Assembly: GCA_030017355.1 (NCBI GenBank) | Contig: JASEIR010000146.1 | Span: 1-5,406, forward strand | Reading direction: 5' to 3' | Length of the DNA stretch: 5,406 nt | Origin: Actinomycetota bacterium | GTDB taxonomy: Bacteria > Actinomycetota > Aquicultoria > Aquicultorales > Aquicultoraceae | In this document: positions 1-5,336 of the stretch, piece by piece | How the letters are laid out: every line of letters starts with the position of its first letter | Numbering within the stretch: the first letter of the stretch is position 1 | The notes under the pieces: model-generated | The model's database searches: none | Seen by the model: only the letters and a program-made list of their open reading frames with translations | What the model was told of the DNA's origin: nothing | Made by a program: the position numbers and the translations under genes

Positions 1-56
1 GATTGCCAAAGCCTGTTGCGAGGCACTGAAAGTGCCGTGGCAATCTCCTCGCAATA
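1..56. repeat. Palindromic intergenic repeat element, probably cut by the window edge
   Basis: Three perfect inverted pairs are interleaved: GATTGCCA (1-8) with TGGCAATC (38-45); TTGCGAGG (16-23) with CCTCGCAA (47-54); and GGCACT (22-27) with AGTGCC (31-36), leaving a GAA loop. The first two pairings cannot form together without a pseudoknot, so the element could switch between folds. The text resembles the dispersed repeats containing 'ATTGCGAGG ... GGCAATCTC' seen between genes in many unrelated bacterial genomes; that resemblance is from memory, not from a search. It is not a tRNA: there is no cloverleaf, T-loop or CCA end. Confidence 0.6.
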
Positions 57-68
57 ACATTTCTTTTG

Positions 69-89
69 CCCGTCTCCGGTCCCCGATCC
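69..89 (+). repeat. Three tandem heptamers, CCGGTCN class
   Basis: Three contiguous 7-mers read CCCGTCT, CCGGTCC and CCGATCC, each differing by one or two bases from CCGGTCY. The same class recurs 36 bp further on (125-145). The 7-bp phase holds although the units differ, which suggests old, diverged repeats and not recent slippage. Confidence 0.6.
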
Positions 90-98
90 TTTATAGCA

Positions 99-112
99 GC
101 GGTCGGCGGTCA
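99..112 (+). repeat. Two tandem heptamers, GCGGTCN class
   Basis: GCGGTCG followed by GCGGTCA. The same heptamer occurs at 293-306 in this orientation, and seven times in reverse complement in the right-hand block (5307-5399). Confidence 0.7.
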
Positions 113-124
113 GTAGTCTTTCTT

Positions 125-145
125 CCGGTCTCCCGTCCCCGGTCA
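125..145 (+). repeat. Three tandem heptamers, CCGGTCN class (second run)
   Basis: Units CCGGTCT, CCCGTCC and CCGGTCA sit in strict 7-bp phase. They form a second copy of the class at 69-89, with the GCGGTCN pair between the two runs. Confidence 0.6.
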
Positions 146-151
146 TGCTAA

Positions 152-195
152 AGACTAGAAACTAGGCCGGGCCTTACGGCCCTTCTAGAAACTAG
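152..195. repeat. Hairpin between two pairs of CTAGTTT-type heptamers
   Basis: Positions 152-165 read AGACTAG AAACTAG and 182-195 read CTTCTAG AAACTAG. The 11-mer CTAGAAACTAG is exactly repeated at 155-165 and 185-195. Between them is a perfect 5-bp stem, GGGCC (169-173) and GGCCC (178-182), with loop TTAC. Read from the minus strand, the sense strand of fumA, the loop is GTAA, which as RNA is a GNRA tetraloop. There is no T-run after it on the minus strand, so it does not look like a standard terminator. Confidence 0.65.
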
Positions 196-251
196 ATAAA
201 ACCATCTTTAAGAGATCTTTTAACCTTTAACTCTCATTCTAGACCCACAAA

Positions 252-306
252 TCTAGTTTCTAGTCTCAAGTCTCTAGTTTCAAGAATGGTCTGCGGTCTG
301 CGGTCG
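252..306 (+). repeat. Near-continuous run of heptamers changing from TCTAGTN to GCGGTCN
   Basis: Five 7-mers (252-286) read TCTAGTT, TCTAGTC, TCAAGTC, TCTAGTT and TCAAGAA. They are followed, with a 1-bp overlap in phase, by a degenerate ATGGTCT (286-292) and then GCGGTCT and GCGGTCG (293-306). Two classes therefore abut in one run. The segment 253-266 (CTAGTTTCTAGTCT) is the exact reverse complement of 152-165, giving a 14-bp perfect inverted repeat with 87 bp between the arms. Confidence 0.7.
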
Positions 307-314
307 TTTTTTCC

Positions 315-328
315 TGGACCCTGGTCCC
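315..328. repeat. Two heptamers TGGACCC TGGTCCC touching the fumA stop codon
   Basis: Two 7-mers lie end to end, and the last base (328) is also the third base of the fumA stop codon (TAG on the minus strand, 330-328). GGACC (316-320) and GGTCC (323-327) are also an inverted pair with only two bases between, so a hairpin would need to open to a 4-bp stem. The pair ends exactly where coding sequence begins, so the repeats fill the whole 3' flank of the gene. Confidence 0.45.
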
Positions 329-1167
329 TAAATGATCGCTTCTGCCTGCCTAGCAGCACAGCAATTGAACGTAACCGCGGCTGGCAAACAGGCTATGTGA
401 GTTGGCGCCGTCTCTATTTTAACGCCAAGTGCTGTAACTCTTCCACCAAGACCAGCTGGGCCAATCCCGAGTTTGTTGATTTCAGCAAGGATCTCCTCTT
501 CCAAAGAAGCAAGCTTTGGTTTAGGATTTTTATCAGAAAGCGGTCTAAGAAGCGCCTTTTTAGCAAGAAGGCCGACTTTATCAAAACTTCCGCCTATGCC
601 AATACCAACCAACACTGGTGGGCATGACTTTGCAGCATTTTCTGCCGCCTCAAGAACAAATTTCTTGACCGCATCAACGCCCTCAGAGACCGGAAGCATT
701 CTTAGCTGTGAGGCGTTTTCTGTCCCGCCACCTTTTGGCATAACAATAATCTTTACCTTGTCACCGGCTACAAGATCAACATTTATAAAGGCAGGCGTGT
801 TATCTAAGGTGTTTTCCCTCTCAAAAATTGGGGACGCAACCATAGATTTTCTTAAGTAGCCCTCAAGGTAAGCTTGCCTTACCCCTTCATTAACTGCACT
901 TGTTAAATCACCCTTAATTAAAACATTTTGACCAATTTCAAGAAAAACGGTTACATAGCCTGTGTCCTGGCAAAGTGGGAGTTTTTCACGTGCGGCAATT
1001 TCGGCGTTTTTAATGATTTGCTCTAGAACCTCTTTCCCGGTTGCCGACAGCTCAGCCGGAAGGCTTCTCTTTACCCCATCAAGAATATCCTGGCGAAGCA
1101 TAAAGTTTGCCTTAAAACAGAGGTCTTTTACGACGCTGGCTACTTCCGATGCGGATATTTCTCGCAA
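328..1167 (-). CDS. fumA: Fumarate hydratase class I, alpha (N-terminal) subunit
   Basis: This subunit of the two-subunit iron-sulfur fumarase interconverts fumarate and (S)-malate in the cytoplasm. The 279 residues match the usual length of the alpha subunit. Family motifs are present: PLCQDTGY (Cys66), PKGGGTEN (residues 144-151), a second cysteine in SCPPVLVGIGIGGS (Cys182) and a third near the C-terminus in FNCCAAR (most likely Cys269). Together these fit the three ligands of the [4Fe-4S] cluster whose free iron binds substrate. The start is TTG: it gives MREIS..., the typical family N-terminus, and a GGGGGA ribosome site lies 5 bases upstream, inside the last codons of mdh. The gap to the mdh stop is 2 bp, so the genes are likely translationally coupled. 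The beta subunit (fumB) usually follows directly but is absent from the next 327 bp. The gene might instead be named ttdA or L(+)-tartrate dehydratase alpha; the mdh neighbour favours fumarase. Confidence 0.93.
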   Translation of the reverse strand: MREISASEVASVVKDLCFKANFMLRQDILDGVKRSLPAELSATGKEVLEQIIKNAEIAAREKLPLCQDTGYVTVFLEIGQNVLIKGDLTSAVNEGVRQAYLEGYLRKSMVASPIFERENTLDNTPAFINVDLVAGDKVKIIVMPKGGGTENASQLRMLPVSEGVDAVKKFVLEAAENAAKSCPPVLVGIGIGGSFDKVGLLAKKALLRPLSDKNPKPKLASLEEEILAEINKLGIGPAGLGGRVTALGVKIETAPTHIACLPAAVTFNCCAARQAEAII

Positions 1168-1169
1168 AC

Positions 1170-2105
1170 TTATCCCCCGATGATTTCTCTCATCTCATTC
1201 ATGGTATTTTTTATGCCTGCTGCTGATTGATATAAGGCTTCGCGCTCAATCTCGGTCAAAGGTATCTCCACAATTTCCCTAACCCCAATTCGCCCAAGCT
1301 TAACTGGCAGACCAATATAGAAATCATCGAAAACATCTCTGCCTTGGACATAGACCGAACATGGAATAATTTCATCACTATCATTTAATATAGCATCAAC
1401 CATTCTTGCTGCAGCAGCGCCTGGCGCATAGAACGCGCTCCCCGTTTTAAGATACGACACAATCTCAGCTCCGCCGTGTTTTGTCTTTTCGATTATCTCG
1501 CGGAGCTGTTCCTGGCTTACAAGGCTAAGCAATGGTTTATCGCCTACCTTTGTCTGGCTTGTAACTGGAATCATGTCATCCCCGTGTATGCCAATAACCA
1601 TTCCATCAACGCTCGATAAAGGAACGTTAAGCATTTGCGAGATAAAGTATTTGTAGCGCGCGCTATCTAATGCTCCGCTCATACCAATAACTCGATTAGG
1701 TTTAAGCCCACTAGTCTTAAGCGCAACATAAGCTAGTATATCAACGGGATTGGTTACAACCACAATGATTGCCTCGGGTTCTTCAGCAACTACACTGGAT
1801 ACAACAGACTTTACAATTCCTGCATTTTTGCTAAGCAGATCGGTCCTTGTCATTCCGGGTTGTCTTGCTAGACCTGCCGTGATAACAACCACATCTGAGC
1901 CACCGACTTCCTTATAATCAGTCGTACCTATAACTTTTCTGTCATAACCCTCTATTGCACCGGCCTGCATCATATCAAGAGCTTTGCCTCTAGCAAGGCC
2001 CTCAACAACATCAACTAAAACTATATCGGCAACGTTGTTTTTTAGAAGCGTGTACGCGCAGGTTGCACCGACCTGGCCAGCACCAATGATTGAAACTTTT
2101 GCCAT
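1170..2105 (-). CDS. mdh: NAD-dependent malate dehydrogenase, LDH-like type
   Basis: Cytoplasmic enzyme that interconverts malate and oxaloacetate with NAD(H). The 311 residues are standard length. The Rossmann motif GAGQVG is at residues 8-13, and an acidic residue ends the second strand (VLVDV, Asp32), favouring NAD over NADP. The mobile loop reads LARQPGMTR: Arg81 occupies the position that is Gln102 in lactate dehydrogenases, so the sequence indicates malate specificity; Arg87 is the second loop arginine. TNPVD carries Asn119, GALDSARY carries Asp147 and the substrate-binding Arg150, and IHGDDMIP carries catalytic His174 (a GIHGD variant of the more common GGHGD/GEHGD). The ATG start is preceded by GGAGG 4 bases upstream. 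The 12-bp gap after topA and 2-bp gap before fumA indicate an operon; the product feeds fumA directly. Confidence 0.96.
   Translation of the reverse strand: MAKVSIIGAGQVGATCAYTLLKNNVADIVLVDVVEGLARGKALDMMQAGAIEGYDRKVIGTTDYKEVGGSDVVVITAGLARQPGMTRTDLLSKNAGIVKSVVSSVVAEEPEAIIVVVTNPVDILAYVALKTSGLKPNRVIGMSGALDSARYKYFISQMLNVPLSSVDGMVIGIHGDDMIPVTSQTKVGDKPLLSLVSQEQLREIIEKTKHGGAEIVSYLKTGSAFYAPGAAAARMVDAILNDSDEIIPCSVYVQGRDVFDDFYIGLPVKLGRIGVREIVEIPLTEIEREALYQSAAGIKNTMNEMREIIGG
1173..1178 (-). promoter_or_regulatory. Ribosome binding site for fumA, inside mdh
   Basis: GGGGGA on the minus strand is formed by the last two glycine codons of mdh and lies 5 bases from the TTG start at 1167. It supports the non-ATG start; no other start codon nearby gives the family N-terminus. 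Confidence 0.65.
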
Positions 2106-2109
2106 ATTG

Positions 2110-2114
2110 CCTCC
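2110..2114 (-). promoter_or_regulatory. Ribosome binding site for mdh
   Basis: GGAGG on the minus strand lies in the 12-bp gap between the topA stop and the mdh ATG, 4 bases from the start. mdh can therefore be translated independently from the topA mRNA. Confidence 0.75.
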
Positions 2115-2117
2115 GCA

Positions 2118-4157
2118 TTACCCGCTAACTTCTTCTTTTTTCTCCTTGGCCGGGCACTTAGGATTGATACAAAGTATCCAAGGCTTTCCTTTACCGGAGA
2201 CAACCTTAATCTTTGGACTTCCGCAAGCATCACATGCCTCGCCAAGTGATATTATCTCCCCATATTGGGGAAGGGGGTAAGAAGTGCTGCAGGTTGGATA
2301 ACTAGTGCAGCCAACAAATCTCTTGCGGCTTTTCTTTGCTCTGATAATCTTTAAATTTGAGCCACAGTTTGGGCACTGCCCAACTATCTTGTCTTCGCGA
2401 ATTCCAGCACGAATCTCTTCGCCAAGCTCAGCTTGCTTACTTTTAAGAGATAGCATTATGCTTGCCAGCATCTGCCTTGACCTCTCAACTACTGCATCAT
2501 GGCTGGTCTCACCCTCAGCAATTGCATCCATATCTTTCTCAAGCTCAGCTGTCATTGTTGGTGTTGCAATACGCTCTGCATATTTTAGGAGGGATTCAGC
2601 TACAGCCATACCAGTCTCAGTTGGCTGAATAGGGTCACCATGGATATAGCCACGATCATAGAGACTCTTGATAATCTCATGCCTTGTAGCCTTTGTTCCA
2701 AGGCCAAGCTCCTCCATTTTTTGAATTAGCTTCCCTTGACTATATCTTGCTGGCGGCTGCGTTTCCTTATCTTCAATATTTGCTCCCATGAAGGCAACTA
2801 TATCGCCTTCATTTACGGGTGGAACCTCCTCGTCTTTTTTGCGGCTGTATGGATAATACTTAAGCCAGCCTTCCTCAACTACTCTATTGCCACGTGTAAA
2901 GAAGATTTCTCCATTTGTGTCAATATCAATTCGCATGCTCTCCGAGACGGAAATCGGTGCAAGTGTTGCATAGAATCTGCGGACAACAAGCTCATAAATC
3001 TTCCACTCTTGCGCATCCAGCTCATCCTTATTAGCAACACCGGTTGGATGTATTGGTGGATGGTCGGTTGCTTGCCTTTTGCCACGCGTTGGCGTTAACT
3101 CTTTCTGTTTTAGAAGCTCGGTCGCCATCATTCCAAACTGCGGGCTAGCCATAAGCATTTCCAATATCTCGCGCAAGTTAAGTGACGGTGGGTAAACGGT
3201 ATTGTCCACCCTTGGATAACTGATAAGGCCCCTCATATAGAGGCTTTCGGCAATCCGCATAGCGTTTGCTGTCGAGATACCAATGCTTGCTGCTGCGCTA
3301 AGAAACGCAGTCGTATTAAACGGTGCTGGTGGTGCAGTCTCGCGCTGAGTTTTCGTAGCGGAGATAACCTTACCACTTTTTGCACCATTAATTTTTTCAA
3401 GAACTTTTAGCGCTTCTTCCTTATCCCAGAATTTCTCTATCTTATGGCTTGCTAAAAATTTTTCGCCGTCGTGCTCATAGGTAGCCTTTATCTGCCAATA
3501 CGGCTCGACAACAAAAGCTTCTCTCTCTTTCTCTCTTTGAACAATCAGGGCAAGTGTCGGGCTTTGAACACGCCCAACTGAGAGGAACTGGCGCCCAAGT
3601 CTCGATGAGACAAGAGAAATAAACCTGGTCAGAGTCGCGCCCCAGATTAAGTCTATATCTTGGCGAGCCTCCCCCGCCTGCGCAAGGTTAAAGTATAGAT
3701 TCTCTGGATGTTCGAAGGCTCTACTGATTTCAGTCTTGGTAATAGCAGAGAACCTTGCTCGCCTTGCAGCTACATTAGGATTCACATCTTTTATAAGACT
3801 TAGAGCATCAACACCGATAAGCTCACCTTCCCGATCAAAATCGGTCGCAATAATAACCTCATCAGCATCTTTGCCTAATTTCTGTAAGGCCTTAATAATC
3901 TGCTTCTGCGTAGGAACCTTTACAATCTTTGCGTCAATCAATGATTCCGGAGAAACACTTTGCCAGTTGTTATACTCCTCTGGGAAATCAGCTTTAAGAA
4001 TATGGCCCTTAAGGCCAATAACCGAAGTGGGATGGCCATCTTCAGTAAAAGTGTAAATCGGAACGGTGTAGTTTTTCTCTATTTTTACCTTTCCGTTGCC
4101 TAAAATCTTCGCTATTCTTTCTGCCGCAATATTCTTCTCAGTTACAATAAGTCTCAT
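2118..4157 (-). CDS. topA: DNA topoisomerase I, archaeal-type (type IA)
   Basis: Type IA topoisomerase of 679 residues that relaxes negatively supercoiled DNA through a transient 5'-phosphotyrosine link. The N-terminal Toprim domain has Glu7 in VTEKNIAAERIA and the metal-binding DFDREGE (Asp106, Asp108, Glu110). Next come RARFSAITKTEI (residues 133-144) and SVGRVQSPTLALIVQRE (193-209). The catalytic tyrosine is in LISYPRVDNTVYPPSL (Tyr314, Arg316). The DHPPIHPTG (365-373) and GLGTKATRHEII (485-496) segments follow. The C-terminus carries two four-cysteine zinc ribbons: Cys595/598/617/623 and Cys642/645/663/668. The SYPRVDNTVYPPSL and SVGRVQSP wording matches archaeal TopA better than bacterial TopA (typically TYMRTDS) or TopB; the zinc ribbons also argue against TopB. 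There is no helicase domain, so it is not reverse gyrase. The chosen ATG gives MRLIVTEK and has GAGGTG just upstream; a TTG 14 codons earlier lies within the promoter. Confidence 0.95.
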   Translation of the reverse strand: MRLIVTEKNIAAERIAKILGNGKVKIEKNYTVPIYTFTEDGHPTSVIGLKGHILKADFPEEYNNWQSVSPESLIDAKIVKVPTQKQIIKALQKLGKDADEVIIATDFDREGELIGVDALSLIKDVNPNVAARRARFSAITKTEISRAFEHPENLYFNLAQAGEARQDIDLIWGATLTRFISLVSSRLGRQFLSVGRVQSPTLALIVQREKEREAFVVEPYWQIKATYEHDGEKFLASHKIEKFWDKEEALKVLEKINGAKSGKVISATKTQRETAPPAPFNTTAFLSAAASIGISTANAMRIAESLYMRGLISYPRVDNTVYPPSLNLREILEMLMASPQFGMMATELLKQKELTPTRGKRQATDHPPIHPTGVANKDELDAQEWKIYELVVRRFYATLAPISVSESMRIDIDTNGEIFFTRGNRVVEEGWLKYYPYSRKKDEEVPPVNEGDIVAFMGANIEDKETQPPARYSQGKLIQKMEELGLGTKATRHEIIKSLYDRGYIHGDPIQPTETGMAVAESLLKYAERIATPTMTAELEKDMDAIAEGETSHDAVVERSRQMLASIMLSLKSKQAELGEEIRAGIREDKIVGQCPNCGSNLKIIRAKKSRKRFVGCTSYPTCSTSYPLPQYGEIISLGEACDACGSPKIKVVSGKGKPWILCINPKCPAKEKKEEVSG

Positions 4158-4160
4158 TTG

Positions 4161-4166
4161 CACCTC
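4161..4166 (-). promoter_or_regulatory. Ribosome binding site deciding the topA start
   Basis: GAGGTG on the minus strand ends 3 bases before the ATG at 4157 (5 bases counted from GAGG). It fixes the start at MRLIVTEK and rejects the in-frame TTG at 4199. Confidence 0.75.
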
Positions 4167-4198
4167 GATTGATAAAATAAAGTTAGATTTGCGTGACA

Positions 4199-4227
4199 AT
4201 TATATGCGTTATATCAGGCTCGTGCAA
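4199..4227 (-). promoter_or_regulatory. Sigma70-like promoter for topA-mdh-fumA
   Basis: On the minus strand, TTGCAC (4227-4222) is followed after exactly 17 bases by a perfect TATAAT (4204-4199). The -35 box matches TTGACA only at its first three bases. A transcription start near 4192 would give a leader of about 35 bases holding the ribosome site. It lies in the one sizeable gap between genes, which supports a separate transcription unit from the cofactor genes. If the host were archaeal, this AT-rich box would have to be reread as a TATA element. Confidence 0.65.
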
Positions 4228-4244
4228 CATGTACACTTTATATC

Positions 4245-4291
4245 GGGAGAAATTACTTTGGGTTTAATGATAATAATAGCGTTTTTCTCCC
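4245..4291. repeat. 8-bp inverted repeat between mogA and topA
   Basis: GGGAGAAA (4245-4252) is the exact reverse complement of TTTCTCCC (4284-4291), with 31 bases between. It sits upstream of the predicted topA promoter and just after the mogA stop. It could be a spaced protein-binding site or a weak stem in the mogA 3' end. There is no T-run after it, and an 8-bp match could be chance. Confidence 0.35.
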
Positions 4292-4300
4292 AATCGAAAC

Positions 4301-4828
4301 TTATCCGTTAGTCATCTTGGCGTGCTCTTGGCTAGCACACTCTGAGGTCTGCCCTTTAAGAATTTGAAGACCGTGCGGAAGGGCTGGTAAGATGACTTGC
4401 ATTGATTCTCTAACTGCCTTAGGGCTACCAGGCATATTTACAATAAGGGTTTTTCCGCGTATCCCACTGACAGCTCGGGAGAGCATTGCATGCGGTGTGA
4501 TTTTTAGACTTTCATGGCGGATTGCCTCTGCAAACCCAGGAGCCTGCCTCTCGATAACAGCTAGAGTTGCCTCGGGCGTGACATCTCGAGGAGAAAAACC
4601 CGTGCCACCGGTTGTTAGAATTAGATCGACATCTCTAAAATCGGCTAAGCGAACCAATACTTCTTCGATTTTATACTGCTCGTCTGGAATTACCTCATAT
4701 GAGATTACTTTTGCACCTTCTGCCTCAACAATCGACTTGGCTTCCAGACCGCTAGTATCTTCTCTCTCGCCCCGCGAACCTTTATCACTGATTGTTAGTA
4801 TTGCTACTTTTATATCCTTAAGCCTCAT
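4301..4828 (-). CDS. mogA: Molybdopterin adenylyltransferase, MogA/MoaB family
   Basis: Family members adenylylate molybdopterin before metal insertion in molybdenum or tungsten cofactor synthesis; they act as soluble trimers. The 175 residues are a single MoCF-binding domain. Visible motifs are AILTISDKGSRGEREDTSG (residues 9-27), the nucleotide-binding TTGGTGFSPRDVTPEAT (72-88), HAMLSRAVSGIRGKTLIVNMPGSP (starts at 113) and LPHGLQILKG (150-159). The TTGGTG and NMPGSPKAVRE motifs are well kept, so an active enzyme is likely. Sequence alone does not separate MogA from MoaB with certainty. The ATG at 4828 was chosen because the family begins near KVAILT and GGTGAT lies 4 bases upstream; a reading from 4966 would add 46 residues that only translate the MOSC gene in another frame. 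The gene overlaps the end of the MOSC gene by 11 bp, so the two are probably coupled. Confidence 0.92.
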   Translation of the reverse strand: MRLKDIKVAILTISDKGSRGEREDTSGLEAKSIVEAEGAKVISYEVIPDEQYKIEEVLVRLADFRDVDLILTTGGTGFSPRDVTPEATLAVIERQAPGFAEAIRHESLKITPHAMLSRAVSGIRGKTLIVNMPGSPKAVRESMQVILPALPHGLQILKGQTSECASQEHAKMTNG

Positions 4829-5282
4829 TTTTATCACCAATGGTAATTTCGTCACCGGTGTGTATAATTCCACCGTTGATAACTTTGGCAAAAACCCCTT
4901 CCTTTGGCATGACGCAATCTCCGGCTTGGCGATAAATAGAGCACTTTGTATGGCATTCCTTCCCAATCTGTGTAATTTCTAAAACAATACCTGTTCCTAT
5001 CGTAAGCCTTGTGCCAACCGAAAGGGATAGCAAATCAATCCCTAAAGTTGTTAGGTTCTCAGCAAAATCGCCTGGCCCAACTTTAAGACCTCGTCCAACC
5101 ATTTTATCTATGCTTTCCTTAGCAAGAAGGCTTATTTGCCTATGCCAGCTGGCAGCATGAGCATCTCCACTGATACCATGCTCAGCAAAAACTTCAGCGC
5201 TCTCAATGGGCTTTTTCCTAGTACCCTTTTTAGTGCTTGTATTAATAGATACGATTTTCGCGTTTTTTTCTTGCCTAATCAC
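4818..5282 (-). CDS. Stand-alone MOSC-domain protein, probable molybdenum-cofactor role
   Basis: MOSC domains occur at the C-terminus of molybdenum cofactor sulfurases and as single-domain bacterial proteins; they are linked to sulfur transfer or cofactor binding, and the exact role of the short forms is not settled. The 154 residues are all MOSC: HGISGDAHA (35-43), WHRQISLLAKESIDKM (46-61), GPGDFAENLTTLGIDL (69-84) and the cysteine-rich block IGKECHTKCSIYRQAGDCVMPKEGVF, with Cys110, Cys114 and Cys123. These cysteines are the likely functional thiols. The start is GTG with only a weak GAGAG 9 bases upstream; no better start precedes the conserved KIVSINTS. It is soluble, with no signal peptide. 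It overlaps mogA by 11 bp, a common pairing that supports a cofactor function. Other moa/moe genes are not in the window, and no clear promoter is seen upstream, where repeats begin. Confidence 0.9.
   Translation of the reverse strand: MIRQEKNAKIVSINTSTKKGTRKKPIESAEVFAEHGISGDAHAASWHRQISLLAKESIDKMVGRGLKVGPGDFAENLTTLGIDLLSLSVGTRLTIGTGIVLEITQIGKECHTKCSIYRQAGDCVMPKEGVFAKVINGGIIHTGDEITIGDKNEA
4833..4838 (-). promoter_or_regulatory. Ribosome binding site for mogA, inside the MOSC gene
   Basis: GGTGAT on the minus strand lies 4 bases before the ATG at 4828, within the final codons of the MOSC gene. It supports the short mogA start and translational coupling. Confidence 0.5.
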
Positions 5283-5300
5283 GCAAAATCACTCTCACAT

Positions 5301-5308
5301 CTGATCAG
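5301..5308. other. 8-bp palindrome upstream of the MOSC gene
   Basis: CTGATCAG is a perfect palindrome 19 bp before the GTG start, directly beside the first heptamer of the right-hand repeat block. It might be an operator half or chance; eight bases alone are weak evidence. Confidence 0.2.
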
Positions 5309-5319
5309 ACCGCCGCTTT

Positions 5320-5336
5320 AGGCTCCTTCGGAGCCT
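5320..5336. repeat. Hairpin 1: AGGCTCC-TTC-GGAGCCT
   Basis: A perfect 7-bp stem with a TTC loop on the plus strand and a GAA loop closed by C-G on the minus strand. A C-GAA-G turn is known to be unusually stable in single-stranded DNA. No T-run follows on either strand, so this is not a standard terminator. Confidence 0.7.

Larger units (their letters stand above)
1..327. other. Gene-free repeat-rich region downstream of fumA
   Basis: No credible gene lies here on either strand. From left to right it contains a palindromic element (1-56), two runs of CCGGTCN heptamers (69-89 and 125-145) around a GCGGTCN pair (99-112), two CTAGTTT-type pairs around a GC-rich hairpin (152-195), an AT-rich stretch (about 196-235) with a 16-bp near-palindrome at 208-223, and an almost continuous heptamer run (252-306). 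A final pair of heptamers (315-328) runs into the fumA stop codon. No hairpin followed by a T-run on the minus strand is present, so a classical intrinsic terminator for the fumA transcript is not visible. Only the repeats themselves are direct observations; any function is unknown. Confidence 0.8.

Noticed and set aside
1..56. tRNA or other structured RNA gene
   Set aside because: The inverted pairs do not form a cloverleaf, and no T-loop or anticodon arm can be seen.
208..223. 16-bp near-palindrome TTAAGAGATCTTTTAA as an operator
   Set aside because: It has one G-T mismatch pair, is AT-rich, and lies downstream of the operon with no promoter beside it; noted only as text.
307..328. Intrinsic terminator from GGACC/GGTCC with the T6 at 307-312
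   Set aside because: The T-run is on the plus strand and reads as A on the fumA sense strand; on the plus strand the T-run precedes the hairpin instead of following it.
286..1183. Plus-strand open frames (286-627, 473-859, 962-1183) over fumA
   Set aside because: All lie antisense to fumA; the first begins within heptamer repeats and none shows a family motif.
1170..2105. Lactate dehydrogenase
   Set aside because: The specificity position in LARQPGMTR is arginine (Arg81), as in malate dehydrogenases, not glutamine.
2118..4157. Reverse gyrase or topoisomerase III
   Set aside because: There is no helicase domain, and the two C-terminal zinc ribbons with the SYPRVDNTVYPPSL active site fit archaeal topoisomerase I better than TopB.
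4158..4199. A topA start at the TTG at 4199, adding 14 residues
   Set aside because: That codon overlaps the predicted -10 box and would precede the predicted transcription start near 4192. The ATG at 4157 has a GAGGTG ribosome site and gives the family N-terminus MRLIVTEK.
4829..4966. A mogA start at 4966, adding 46 residues
   Set aside because: The extra residues only translate the conserved MOSC coding region in another frame and do not resemble the MogA family; ATG at 4828 has a ribosome site and the normal N-terminus.
4392..4982. Plus-strand open frame of 196 residues across mogA and the MOSC gene
   Set aside because: It is antisense to two clearly conserved genes and shows no recognisable domain.
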